This document shows positions 9,669 to 18,777 of a stretch of DNA of 62,138 nt, one piece after another. The DNA is taken from positions 1 to 62,138 of the forward strand of contig JAUWMI010000027.1 in assembly GCA_030613245.1 (NCBI GenBank). Direction: 5' to 3'. Position 1 is the stretch's first letter. Each line of letters starts with the position of its first letter. The position numbers were made by a program, and so were the translations under genes. The notes under the pieces are model-generated. The model searched no databases, was not told the origin of the DNA, and worked only from the letters and a program-made list of their open reading frames with translations. Source of the DNA: Candidatus Sumerlaeota bacterium (GTDB lineage Bacteria; Sumerlaeota; Sumerlaeia; MWCT01; JAUWMI01).

Positions 9669-11126
9669 CTACCTTTTCAGACCCATATTCAGTTTTGCGA
9701 CCTTTCCCGCCTCAATAGTTACCACATCCTCGACCGTCCCAAGGCCCGGCATCGAGGCACGTATTTGGTAACGCCCCGGTTCGAGGTCGAACACCGCATA
9801 GAACCCCGTACCATCAGTCATCACGCGCTGCGCACCGATCTCCACCGCAGCCCCATCAACAACACGCTCAGCACCAGCGCTCACTGTGCCCATCACGATG
9901 CCAACCTGCGGTTTCGTCAGCCATTTCGCTTTGGGAACCTTTGCTTTCCGCTTGAAAAGCTTCTTCTTAACAGTTCTGAAGAATGCCTCCGGGTCTGTTA
10001 CACCCTGATTGGTGCCCGTATAACAATACGTCAGGACTCCATCTATGCCTCGAATCTTACGAGCGGCCTTTATCTGAGCGATAGAGCCCTCAATGGAATT
10101 CATAAATGCGCCGTGACCAATGATGGCATGACGGTCACTCTTCGTTTCGCCAGCCAGCCGAGCCCAGTCGAGATACTGTGCCTTTTGCTCCTCGTTGTGA
10201 TCTCGCTTATAGTTCATCAGGCAGTTAAGATCCAACAGATGACCATCCATCCAGCCTACCCAGTCCTGCAGCGTATTGACGTACGAGGCAGAAGTTTTGA
10301 AATTATCTAGCCCGCCCCACGTAATTGTCGCGGCCGATAGCTTTACCCTAGGCTTGAGCGCTTTGATGTTTGCGTAGACCTTACGCAAAAGGTCAGCCAG
10401 CTGCTGGCGCCGAAACACTCCCCATTCAGCTGAATCGGGCTCCGGAATCCCTGTGCGATTATACAGCCGATTGAATCGCTGAATAGCTATAGGATGATAC
10501 CCCCATGCGTTTGCCCTGTCCACCATCACCTCGGCATACCGAATGTAGTCGAACTGGATTCCATCCACCTCGTAGTATTTCACGATATCCATCACCACAT
10601 CGGTGGTGTAATCAATCACTTCCGGAATTGCCTGATCCAGATACTGACGGCCATTGTACTCGTTCTTCCCTTCATAGTCTTTCGACAGCCATTCTGGATG
10701 GCGTAGCAGAATGTGTTTCGGCTCCCACTGGGGAATATCGTAGCCTTTGATCTTAGCTCGATACACGACCAACCATGCGTGGACTTCAATGTACTGCTTC
10801 CCACCTGAAGTATTGTGACAGAGATCGATCAAGTAGCCGAGAGGATCAAAGTTGCTCGGAGTGATGTCGGTGGCTTTCGGTTCGATGTGTGAGGTATAGT
10901 AGGCATCGCACATCTTGCGCACTTCCACAAACAGTGCGTTGTAGTTGTGGTCGCGGGCCGTCTGCACAAGCGCCTCGACCTCAGCCGGTGTATGGAAACC
11001 CGGGCCAAATGCGTCAACCCAGAGACCGCGATATTCCACAGACTTGAAGGGCCAGAATCCCAGGCTTATTGAAGTAAGCAGAAAACATACCACGACTGCC
11101 GCACCAACCTTCGTCTTCTTCATCAT
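9669..11126 (-). CDS. Glycosyl hydrolase-like family 10 (GHL10/DUF187-type) exported protein with Ig-like tail
   Basis: A 485-residue exported protein; the signal peptide ends near LGFWPF. YRGLWVDAFGPGF, NALFVEVRK, YYEVDGIQFDYIRY and the ITWGG region match the TIM-barrel GHL10 family of putative glycoside hydrolases, some of which act on peptidoglycan-like glycans. The last ~70 residues (TDGTGFYAVFDLEPGRYQIR) look like a carboxypeptidase-regulatory/CNA-B-like beta-sandwich. An AGGAG six bases before the ATG at 11126 favours that start over the GTG at 11129. The gene downstream on the same strand order begins at 12021 and encodes a deacetylase, so both may act on amino-sugar polymers. Confidence 0.8.
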   Translation of the reverse strand: MMKKTKVGAAVVVCFLLTSISLGFWPFKSVEYRGLWVDAFGPGFHTPAEVEALVQTARDHNYNALFVEVRKMCDAYYTSHIEPKATDITPSNFDPLGYLIDLCHNTSGGKQYIEVHAWLVVYRAKIKGYDIPQWEPKHILLRHPEWLSKDYEGKNEYNGRQYLDQAIPEVIDYTTDVVMDIVKYYEVDGIQFDYIRYAEVMVDRANAWGYHPIAIQRFNRLYNRTGIPEPDSAEWGVFRRQQLADLLRKVYANIKALKPRVKLSAATITWGGLDNFKTSASYVNTLQDWVGWMDGHLLDLNCLMNYKRDHNEEQKAQYLDWARLAGETKSDRHAIIGHGAFMNSIEGSIAQIKAARKIRGIDGVLTYCYTGTNQGVTDPEAFFRTVKKKLFKRKAKVPKAKWLTKPQVGIVMGTVSAGAERVVDGAAVEIGAQRVMTDGTGFYAVFDLEPGRYQIRASMPGLGTVEDVVTIEAGKVAKLNMGLKR

Positions 11127-11217
11127 CACCTTCTCCTTTTCTCAAGGATGTTCTACGTCAACCAGCCGTATACTTCTTCCAGTTCAGTTCCAGAGCATGT
11201 GGCTTTTTCTCTTCCTG

Positions 11218-12021
11218 TCAACCGTTTTTCACACGAAGAAGCTCATTTCCCACGTCGCGATACCCAACGAGAGCGATCTTACGTTGCCGGATAATTGCCT
11301 TAACCGTCACGCTAGTCAGCGCCGCAGTAATCGCTCCTCGATGTGCCGCAACGTTCTCCAATCCCCCTGGATTTGCATCCACTAGCCCTTGCATTTCCAG
11401 GCTGTTCAGACCAGGATGGCAGACAAAGAGCCACAGGCCCGGGCCAATCTCGCGCAGTATTTTTGCAATCGCCCAGCGCTTTTTACGATACGGCACCGCA
11501 TAAACACTCAGACTGTCGCCCTTACGATAGTCCCATGCCACAGGCAGCCCGTAGTCATTGGCGAGCCGTTGAATCAGCTGCCGTAATTCAGGTCTTGCGA
11601 CCAGCGAATACATATGATGATCCAGGTGGCTTATGTTCACTCCTTTCTTGATAGCCAGGTCAATCTGTGCGCGCAGCTCTCGTTCGACTTCCTCAAGTCG
11701 TGGTTTTGCGCGCAAAAACCCCTGTGTACTGCCGAACAAATAGCCTTCCTCATCAACCAGTGAAGGAACCTCTGTGGCCGGCAACACCGGCTTCCAGCGG
11801 TAGAACTTCCATTCACCATTGACTGTCAGGTGAATACCCACGCTCAGCCGGACATGACGTTTGCAAATCTCAACTGCTTCGGGAAACCAGGGCGGAGGAA
11901 CCATTACTGATGCTGAGGTGAGAATCCCGTCTCTAAAAGCCTTCTCAGTCGCAACATTTACCGAGTGACACATCCCAAAATCATCCCCACGGACAATCAG
12001 GCGAATTCGCTTTGAACTCAT
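11218..12021 (-). CDS. ChbG/YdjC-family carbohydrate deacetylase
   Basis: A 267-residue protein of the YdjC/ChbG family, metal-dependent deacetylases of chito-oligosaccharides. Metal and catalytic motifs are visible: VRGDDFGMCHSVN near residue 8, VGIHLTVNGEW, SHLDHHMYS and VCHPGLNS. The start is ATG at 12021 behind AAGGAGAGGG; the longer frame to 12069 lacks a good start. It has no signal peptide, unlike its paralogue at 13213-14121, so the pair may work in different compartments. Confidence 0.88.
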   Translation of the reverse strand: MSSKRIRLIVRGDDFGMCHSVNVATEKAFRDGILTSASVMVPPPWFPEAVEICKRHVRLSVGIHLTVNGEWKFYRWKPVLPATEVPSLVDEEGYLFGSTQGFLRAKPRLEEVERELRAQIDLAIKKGVNISHLDHHMYSLVARPELRQLIQRLANDYGLPVAWDYRKGDSLSVYAVPYRKKRWAIAKILREIGPGLWLFVCHPGLNSLEMQGLVDANPGGLENVAAHRGAITAALTSVTVKAIIRQRKIALVGYRDVGNELLRVKNG

Positions 12022-12338
12022 CTCCCTCTCCTTCTCTATTTGCAAGAGTATGCGTGGAAACGCTGGCACGAAGAGTCATCCTGCGGGCCGTGCGCCACCA
12101 CATCACTGAAAAGCCAAAATCGCACATCCGGAGCGTGCAAGACAACTTAAATCATTACTACCGCGAAAAGATTGTTCCGTTGCCTGAGCATTTAATGTTG
12201 ACAGCCCTTTCGTCGTAGAAGAACTATTAAGGAAGCATTGAGTTACATGACGTCTGCCAGATGCGCGGCGGGGTTCCAACTTGAATCTTACAAAGCGACG
12301 GACGAGCAGATTTCGTAGCTGACCGAGGCCGATACAGC

Positions 12339-13007
12339 ATGATCTCACGCCGGGAACGTATAGTTGTTGTCATTCTGTCTATTGCACTGGCCGTGTTTGC
12401 CGTGGTGTTCTACTTTTGGGCACGCGAGACCTACGTTTTGAAGAAAAACTACAACACGGCCATGGAAACCTACCAGGAGATCAACCGCTCGTATCCTTTT
12501 ACCCCTGAGGAAGATCAGAAGCTAAGTGGCGAACAAATTGACTCGTTTTTTCAAATCCAGCAGCGGCTCAGCGCCGACCCAGCGCTTCGCGCAACGTTTG
12601 CACCAGGTGCGCGCATCTACGGCGGTAAGGAGAAATGTCACCTATGGGTCAGCGTCGTGCCAACACATCAGCAGGCTCTTTTGGACATTCAAATGTCGTT
12701 TAACGAATATCAATGGATAACCCGCCGTATTTTCACAACACTCCTTGTCGCCGCTGATCAGGGGCACCAGGTGGCGCACAACGTGGTGGCTGGGTTCCAC
12801 AGCTACATCCGCAAGCTCCGCTATTATCCGACCTACGTGCAGGAGATGGTGGAGTCAGCGGAAGAGAGGTTACGTGAGCGAACCAGCGCCATCACTGCTT
12901 CCGAAATCGAACTCACCCTTCAGCTTCTGCGAAAGCATCCTGTCCCGCCTGAGGTGATGCATTTTTATTTCTCTGTGCTGCGTCAGGATTTACACCTCAT
13001 GCGGTAA
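12339..13007 (+). CDS. Hypothetical single-pass membrane protein
   Basis: A 222-residue protein I do not recognise. Residues 7-27 (VVVILSIALAVFAVVFYFW) form one membrane segment with basic residues before it, so the bulk probably faces the periplasm. The remainder is mainly helical and rich in Glu, Arg and Tyr, with no Cys pairs or catalytic-looking motif. It lies between two deacetylase paralogues, in opposite orientation to the first and co-directional with the second, 205 bases ahead of it. Composition matches its neighbours. Confidence 0.65.
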   Translation: MISRRERIVVVILSIALAVFAVVFYFWARETYVLKKNYNTAMETYQEINRSYPFTPEEDQKLSGEQIDSFFQIQQRLSADPALRATFAPGARIYGGKEKCHLWVSVVPTHQQALLDIQMSFNEYQWITRRIFTTLLVAADQGHQVAHNVVAGFHSYIRKLRYYPTYVQEMVESAEERLRERTSAITASEIELTLQLLRKHPVPPEVMHFYFSVLRQDLHLMR

Positions 13008-13212
13008 GAAAGCCAAGGGATTCCAAACATCTCATGTGCCCTGCTCGACCAATGATGAGGAGTGACTGTTGCCCAAGCTAAAGCTCTTAGAATTATGTTT
13101 GTGATCATCCCATACGGCTCTTTTGTCAACTCAAATTTCCGGTTGCAAACAATCGGAAACAGTTGTAGAAATATCCGAAACTTCACAATAGACCAGGGAG
13201 GAGCAGAAAGAA

Positions 13213-14121
13213 ATGACAAAACGACTGGCCATCGTTGTGGCCCTGATAGGACTCACAGGATGTGCAATCATCCACCAAGGCGAAGCGCCTGGTTCAGCTG
13301 AAAAACCAATCCGCCTGATTATTCGTGCAGACGATCTCGGTATGTGTCGCTCAGTGAATCTGGCGGTTGAAAAGGGCTTTAAAGAAGGAGTGCTGACATG
13401 CACGTCACTGATGGTGTCGTGCCCGTGGTTCAAAGACGCGGCCCAGATTTGCCGCAATAACCCAGATTTGCAGGTCGGCGTTCACCTCACGCTAAACAGT
13501 GAATGGGCAGAATATCGGTGGGGGCCTGTTTTGCCGATTAGCGAAGTCCCAAGTCTGGTTGATGAGGACGGCTATTTCTACCCCACAGTCAAGCAGTTTC
13601 ATGATGCTAATCCCAGGCCAGAAGAAGTTGAGAAGGAGCTGCGGGCACAGGTGAAACGTGCCTACCAGTATGGGATTGACGTGACGTACGTTGACTATCA
13701 CATGGGGACGGCTGTGTCGACGCCAGAGTTTCGAAAAATCGTTGAGAAAATCGCCCGGGAACACCAAATCCCCGTATCGCGATATTACGGCGAGGAGGAC
13801 ACGCCAAACATTTATCATACCCCACCGCCGCAGAAAACAAAACGAATGGTGGAAATTCTGGAGGAGCTCCAGCCCGGATTCTGGCTGTTTGTTTGCCATC
13901 CAGGACTCGATGGCATTGAAATGCAAGGGATGAGCGCAGTGAGCCCGGCGAGTTTACAGAATATTGCGGCAAACCGTGGCGCAGTGACACGTGCCCTTAC
14001 TAGCCCCGCTGTCAAACGCGTAATCCAGCGTCGCCAGATTGAGCTTCTTGGCTATCGCGACATCCGCGACTCCATTGTACGTACATCTCCCTCAAAGCCT
14101 TATTGCTTTTCGCATAAATAA
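13213..14121 (+). CDS. ChbG/YdjC-family deacetylase, lipoprotein
   Basis: A 302-residue paralogue of the protein at 11218-12021. An N-terminal lipoprotein signal with lipobox L-T-G-C precedes the catalytic fold, which carries IRADDLGMCRSVN, VGVHLTLNSEWA, VDYHMGT and VCHPGLDG. The two proteins align almost end to end, including the PVLPxxEVPSLVDE segment. Lipidation places this copy in the periplasm or at the cell surface, where it could deacetylate amino-sugar material. A strong SD (GGGAGGAG) lies 9 bases before the ATG. The extension after GYRDIRDS is not shared with the paralogue. Confidence 0.88.
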   Translation: MTKRLAIVVALIGLTGCAIIHQGEAPGSAEKPIRLIIRADDLGMCRSVNLAVEKGFKEGVLTCTSLMVSCPWFKDAAQICRNNPDLQVGVHLTLNSEWAEYRWGPVLPISEVPSLVDEDGYFYPTVKQFHDANPRPEEVEKELRAQVKRAYQYGIDVTYVDYHMGTAVSTPEFRKIVEKIAREHQIPVSRYYGEEDTPNIYHTPPPQKTKRMVEILEELQPGFWLFVCHPGLDGIEMQGMSAVSPASLQNIAANRGAVTRALTSPAVKRVIQRRQIELLGYRDIRDSIVRTSPSKPYCFSHK

Positions 14122-14240
14122 AGAAACAGCCAAAGCCGCTGAAGGCCTTATTTTTTGCGAATGCTTGGCCTTCAACTGTGCCATTCAACGTGGCACGGGC
14201 ATCACGCCACAGGCGCATTTTCAACTTGCCCCTGTAGATT

Positions 14241-14258
14241 CATCCGCCTAGGCGGATG
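14241..14258. repeat. 18-bp perfect palindrome (CCGCC/GGCGG family)
   Basis: A perfect inverted repeat, CATCCGCCTAGGCGGATG, in the spacer after the deacetylase gene. Related CCGCC-GGCGG hairpins occur near 20945, 21017, 21097, 24379 and inside a coding region at 44536, so this is one of a small dispersed family. No T-run follows, so a terminator is not indicated. Confidence 0.6.
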
Positions 14259-14301
14259 CCATGTATAGAATAAAAAGGTTCTTGGGATTTCATAGTGGGT
14301 A

Positions 14302-14364
14302 GTTGTAGGGGCGTTTAATTAAACGCCCCCACATGCTGTACCGTTATCTATACAAATCTCAATA
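14302..14364. repeat. 63-bp dispersed repeat with central palindrome, copy 2
   Basis: This unit matches 2061-2123 at 61 of 63 bases and in the same orientation. Here it lies just past the 3' end of a minus-strand gene, between convergent genes. The differences are single substitutions on either side of the palindrome core, so each copy has one mismatch in the stem. Confidence 0.85.
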
Positions 14365-14393
14365 AGACAACGCGTGTCCTCTTTCTCTCTTTC

Positions 14394-15557
14394 TCAAATT
14401 TTGATGAAGATTTTCTTACGGTAAAGAATCCACATCAAGCCGCACCAGAGCAAAACGTAGCTGGCGCCCCAGGCCGCTGATGAAATGTAATCGCCGAAAA
14501 TATGGGGAATCCAGCTTTTGTATAAATTGTCGTAGAGGAAATATTTTAACATGACTGTTTCGCCTGCGGCATCCTCCCACCGAATCCAAACAGTTGTGTA
14601 GGCCATGACGCTCACCCCGAAGTAGGCGGTAATTGCATTCGTACCATACACCACGAAGGGCTTCGACCAGGCTCTGTAGCCTTTTATGTCAATGATCCAG
14701 TAGCACACGCCCAGACACAGCAGCGCCCAGCCAGTAGTGTGGAAGACATAGGAGGAGGTCCAGAGGTTCTTATTGAACGGCATGTCGTGTTTCCAGATGC
14801 TCGCCACGATAAGTAACAGCGTGCCGGCAACAGCCATGCCGGCAACCTTTTCATAGCCGCTTCGCTCCTTATTTCTCAGCCAATGGCCGCACAATACTCC
14901 CGCCAGCATAGAACTGATTGAAGGTATCGTGCTGAAAAGGCCTTCGGGGTCGTGGCCCATCCCGAGGGTCTTGTCAAAATCTACCAAATATATACCCAGA
15001 AGTTTTGTATCAACGTAATCGGCGAGATTGGCAAATTTCTCCAGCCCACATGCCCCATGGCCCGGCACAGGCACGAACTTCAACAATAAATAATAAAGTG
15101 CCAATAATCCCATTGCCCAGGCAACCTGCGCCCGCACCCCACCATACATAATGATCAGGGAGACGAAGAAGTAACAGAGCGCGATACGCTGTAGCACGCC
15201 AACGAATCTATAATGTTCCAGGTATGCACCCCAGGCAGTTACCATAATGATGCACCCTAAAATGTACAAAATAACAGTCCGCCTAACGACCTGGAGAAAC
15301 AAATCTTTTTTGCTCTCGCCCCGCTCAAGCCGCTTGCTGAAACTAAAAACCATCGCCACACCTACAATGAAAAGAAAGAAAGGAAAAATCAGATCAGTAG
15401 CAGTGCAGCCGTGCCATCCGGCGTGCCGAAGCGGGCTAAAAACGTGACTCCAATCGCCCGCATTGTTGACTTGGAACATCGCAGCGATAGTTAGCCCCCG
15501 AAAAGCATCCAGCGATACTAAACGCCCCGGCTTGATCGGCTCAAGTGCGTCAGACAT
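14394..15557 (-). CDS. HGSNAT/NagX-like membrane acyltransferase (DUF5009-type)
   Basis: A 387-residue multi-pass protein. The N-terminal RLVSLDAFRGLTIAAM, then DLIFPFFLFIVGVAMVFS, are hallmarks of the heparan-alpha-glucosaminide N-acetyltransferase/NagX group, which moves acetyl groups across or at the membrane onto amino sugars. About ten hydrophobic segments can be counted. Later landmarks are GHDPEGLFSTIPSI and VYGTNAITAYFGV. The SD GCGGAGG precedes the ATG. Beside two amino-sugar deacetylases, a role in the acetylation state of glucosamine-type sugars is plausible but inferred. Confidence 0.85.
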   Translation of the reverse strand: MSDALEPIKPGRLVSLDAFRGLTIAAMFQVNNAGDWSHVFSPLRHAGWHGCTATDLIFPFFLFIVGVAMVFSFSKRLERGESKKDLFLQVVRRTVILYILGCIIMVTAWGAYLEHYRFVGVLQRIALCYFFVSLIIMYGGVRAQVAWAMGLLALYYLLLKFVPVPGHGACGLEKFANLADYVDTKLLGIYLVDFDKTLGMGHDPEGLFSTIPSISSMLAGVLCGHWLRNKERSGYEKVAGMAVAGTLLLIVASIWKHDMPFNKNLWTSSYVFHTTGWALLCLGVCYWIIDIKGYRAWSKPFVVYGTNAITAYFGVSVMAYTTVWIRWEDAAGETVMLKYFLYDNLYKSWIPHIFGDYISSAAWGASYVLLWCGLMWILYRKKIFIKI

Positions 15558-16000
15558 AGAGAACCTCCGCTTCGAAAGGCACCAGCTCTCCCCTTTTAGT
15601 AGGTTACAAACATTGCCGATCTTTTACGCAAGGTCAACGAAAATGAATACGCTGTCAGCATGTCCAATCAAGAGCGCCGGTGAGTACTGAGGATAAGCCA
15701 AAAATGAGACAAAAGATGAAATCGAATATTCAAAATACTATGTAACTGTTTAAGAACAAAGCGATTTGCCAAAAGAGATTTTGTAGAAGACCTTTCCTTT
15801 TTAGAGACCGCGAATCACAAAAATCATCCCCAACAATCCGCAACTAAACAGCTTGTTTCCCTTTACAATTGTGTTTCTTATCAGGTAATAAAGTAAGTGT
15901 AAGTAAATGCCTCAGCGTTTCTTTGTGGCTAAAGGTACAGTAGTCTTGTTGTATATGAAAATATTCTGGCTTCGTTCATAAAAAATACTCGGAACATCCT
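15558..16000. other. Intergenic region between divergent genes
   Basis: About 440 bases, A+T-rich toward the right, between a minus-strand and a plus-strand gene, so both promoters should lie here. I see a TTGACC-like box on the minus strand near 15635 but no convincing -10 partner. I found no RNA gene, no ORF with a ribosome binding site and no repeat. Confidence 0.5.
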
Positions 16001-16675
16001 GTGGAATCTTGGGGCAATAATATTAAAATCTGGTGGAAGAGTCTGGTTCATCCAGAGACTGCGGACGAACTGGTGCTTGAAGTAGTGAAGCCAGCAGGGT
16101 TTAACCGATGCCTGGTGATTGGCATTGCTTTGCTTTATGCTGTCTATGGATTAAGCATGGGGCTTTTCCGGGGAGCTTATCCTGGGCTGATAGCAGCCGT
16201 CAAATTACCATTTCTCTTCCTGCTTACGCAGGTGATCTGTTTTCCTCTCTTTTATGTCTTGAACTGTCTCATGGGTCCGCGCCTGAAGATCAACCACTGC
16301 TTTCGGCTGCTTTTGCTGGCAACGAGCGCTAATGCTTGTGCACTCGCCAGTTATGCACCGATCAGCTATTTCTTTACGCTCACCACTTCCAAAATGGGCT
16401 ATCATTTTCTGGTACTCATGCATGTGGCGGTTTTTGCTGTGGCCGGGTTGTTGAGTATCATTGTAATTGTACTGATCGTTCGCTCAACTGCCTCAAGGCT
16501 GAAATGCAGAATACGTCCTGCGTTCATTATAGCCTGGAGCATGCTATACGCCTTTATCGGGACGCAAATGGCCTGGGTACTGCGGCCATGGATTGGAACG
16601 TGGACAGTGCCCTATGCACCTTTTCGTCCATTAGAAGGGTCGTTTATCGAATCTGTAATAAAATTACTCTTTTGA
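16001..16675 (+). CDS. Multi-pass membrane protein, paralogue of the next gene
   Basis: A 224-residue protein with about five hydrophobic segments. It starts at GTG; no strong ribosome binding site is visible. The end carries IGTQMAWVLRPWIGT, matching VGTQLAWVLRPFVGS of the next gene, and the central KLPFLFLLTQVICFPLFYVLN matches KVPVLFLLTLIIVFPPIYVSN there. The pair forms a family reminiscent of Yip1-type bacterial membrane proteins. Function is not known. The next gene starts 24 bases downstream, so the two are probably co-transcribed. Confidence 0.75.
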   Translation: MESWGNNIKIWWKSLVHPETADELVLEVVKPAGFNRCLVIGIALLYAVYGLSMGLFRGAYPGLIAAVKLPFLFLLTQVICFPLFYVLNCLMGPRLKINHCFRLLLLATSANACALASYAPISYFFTLTTSKMGYHFLVLMHVAVFAVAGLLSIIVIVLIVRSTASRLKCRIRPAFIIAWSMLYAFIGTQMAWVLRPWIGTWTVPYAPFRPLEGSFIESVIKLLF

Positions 16676-16699
16676 AACTGCCAAGAAGGAGGAAATCAA

Positions 16700-17563
16700 A
16701 TGTACGAAAATGATCTGCCACCCGAAGGTAAAGGTCTATCGCCGGATGAAACTCAGGCCCATAAGCCCGAACTAAGGAATGAAAAAGAAAAGAAAGTGAG
16801 CGAAGAACCTGAACCTTCCCCACCCGGACCTGCGTGTTTTCCACGAGGCTTCGGGAAGACCGTAGATTACCTGCTGCATCATCCTGAAGAAGTTCTCGAG
16901 TCCTTCAAGCGCGATAAAGACCTCGGGCGGTTGTCGCGCATCTTCTTTGTCATCTCCCTTATTATGGCTGCCATCTACGGCGCGGTCATGGGAGCCACCA
17001 ATTTACTCCAGGGCTCATCAATGCCGCTTCAAGGGAAATTCCTGATGATCCTCATAAGTGGAATTAAGGTGCCAGTTCTCTTTTTGCTCACACTGATCAT
17101 TGTCTTTCCGCCAATTTATGTGTCGAATGCGTTTGTTGGGGTGCGCCTGTCATTTCAGAAGATGCTGGCGCTGCTACTTGCTTCGATTGCAATTACTTCA
17201 ACTGTTCTGGCAAGCACGGCAACGGTTGTCTTCTTTTTCTCCCTGACAACGAAAAGCTATAACTTCATCAAATTGCTTCACGTGTTTTTCTTCATCTGTG
17301 CAGGATATGCCGGTTTGAGCTATCTTTTTCGCTGTATCAAAGCGATTTCACCACCGGGGATGCGTCAAACACCAGGGAAGCTATTTGTGGTGTGGCTATT
17401 GCTGTATATTTTCGTAGGAACGCAACTGGCGTGGGTATTGCGCCCGTTCGTGGGTTCACCGAATGAAAAATTCCAGGTGTTCCGTCCACGCTCCGGTAAT
17501 TTCTATGAGTCGGTTCTTTATTCTGCCAGAAAGGTATCTTCAGAGATCGACTGGCGTGATTAA
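16700..17563 (+). CDS. Multi-pass membrane protein with cytosolic N-terminal tail
   Basis: A 287-residue protein. Residues 1-45 are hydrophilic and Glu/Lys/Pro-rich; about five membrane segments follow from residue ~75. It shares the same core and the TQLAWVLRPFVGS signature with the preceding gene but adds the N-terminal tail. Yip1-like domains are the nearest family I can suggest. An excellent SD (AAGGAGGAA) sits before the ATG. It ends 11 bases from the stop of a convergent gene. Confidence 0.78.
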   Translation: MYENDLPPEGKGLSPDETQAHKPELRNEKEKKVSEEPEPSPPGPACFPRGFGKTVDYLLHHPEEVLESFKRDKDLGRLSRIFFVISLIMAAIYGAVMGATNLLQGSSMPLQGKFLMILISGIKVPVLFLLTLIIVFPPIYVSNAFVGVRLSFQKMLALLLASIAITSTVLASTATVVFFFSLTTKSYNFIKLLHVFFFICAGYAGLSYLFRCIKAISPPGMRQTPGKLFVVWLLLYIFVGTQLAWVLRPFVGSPNEKFQVFRPRSGNFYESVLYSARKVSSEIDWRD

Positions 17564-17574
17564 AAGGACTATCT

Positions 17575-18774
17575 TTATCGAACCTTCTGCAACGTAGCCT
17601 TCATCAACACAACGGTGTACGGATTCCACGTGGACATTGTAAAATAAATGGTGGTAGTGGAATCGTCGCCGACCGCCAAATCCCCGAATTGATAAGGCCC
17701 GTATTCACCACCCCAGACATTTTCGCGTCCGGGGTCATGAACGCTATCGCATTTTTTGAATTCCCAGCTGGTGTGCATGAAATGGCAGTAACCGTTGTCT
17801 GACCAGGGGTGAAAGACAATCTGAGGCTCTGACCATGGTCCCCAGGGCTGGTCTGCAGTTCTCATGTTTATTCCGCGCCAATTGCCACCGCCATTGTATA
17901 GCATGATCCACTTGCGAATGAAGCGGTTGTACGAAACCGAAAGCTCACCCACGCAGGGTTGGTTAAAAAGCGGCTCTGCCTTTTCTTCTTGCGAACTCCA
18001 AATTGGCTGACCCGAACGATCAAGCCCGGCAAAGTAGCGAATGCTCGTGCGCGACTCGATGTGCTCCGCTGGTTGAAATGCGAGCCGTACGTTGCTCTTC
18101 CGGTAAGGGCCCGAGCCGAACATGACCAAACCGGTACCCTTGTTTTGCGGAAAGCCGTTCCAGGCTGAAAGATCAATTTCCACCACCGAGACATTGATGA
18201 AATGCTGTGTCGAGAGGTCGTATAGATACGTAAAGGCCATCCCATCATCATCGGAAACCGCGACGATGGAGCGCCCCATCGTGACCTCCTCGCTGTGGTC
18301 CGTGGTGTGATAAATGTACATTCGGCCACCCACGCTCGTCCCCTCCATTGGTACTTCAAAGGCGTCCTGACTGATGCCGGGGATTCGCACCGGTTTGTAG
18401 GTCCCAGTTTCATCGTGAATGAATATTAGCTTGATCCCATCCTCTGGCGAGGTATCGGTAGTATAAGCGATGGCGTCACCGCCGGGAGGCCCATGGGTAT
18501 CGCCAAAGAGCAGGTACGTGCGGCCCTTATGTCGGAACGGGACGCCAAGATCCGTGCTGGACAATTTGTAGCGGCTCTGGGTAAAGTTGATCGTCGGTTT
18601 CTTGCGTTCGCAGTCGTACTCACCTACGAGTTGGGCAATCTTTGTAGCGCGGGCAAACACAATAACGTCTTGTGCTGGTAGCTGCTCTTCATCTGTACTG
18701 AGCTTGCCGAGATTGGAACAACCTCCCACCGTAACTATAGCAACTAGAAAAATTACAAATGATGGTTTCATCAT
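17575..18774 (-). CDS. DUF4185-type lipoprotein (predicted five-bladed propeller)
   Basis: A 399-residue exported protein with lipobox V-G-G-C near residue 19. The body carries blades with DLGVPFRHKGRTYLLFGDT, GMAFTYLYDLS, GTGLVMFGSGPYRKSN, FIRKWIMLYNGGG and EYGPYQFGDL, typical of DUF4185 and related sugar-binding or sugar-cleaving propellers. Function in this family is mostly unassigned; a glycan-binding or glycosidase role is likely by fold. Its start lies 3 bases after the stop of the reductase gene at 18778-19881, with AAGG in the overlap zone, so translation is probably coupled. Confidence 0.8.
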   Translation of the reverse strand: MMKPSFVIFLVAIVTVGGCSNLGKLSTDEEQLPAQDVIVFARATKIAQLVGEYDCERKKPTINFTQSRYKLSSTDLGVPFRHKGRTYLLFGDTHGPPGGDAIAYTTDTSPEDGIKLIFIHDETGTYKPVRIPGISQDAFEVPMEGTSVGGRMYIYHTTDHSEEVTMGRSIVAVSDDDGMAFTYLYDLSTQHFINVSVVEIDLSAWNGFPQNKGTGLVMFGSGPYRKSNVRLAFQPAEHIESRTSIRYFAGLDRSGQPIWSSQEEKAEPLFNQPCVGELSVSYNRFIRKWIMLYNGGGNWRGINMRTADQPWGPWSEPQIVFHPWSDNGYCHFMHTSWEFKKCDSVHDPGRENVWGGEYGPYQFGDLAVGDDSTTTIYFTMSTWNPYTVVLMKATLQKVR

Positions 18775-18777
18775 ACC

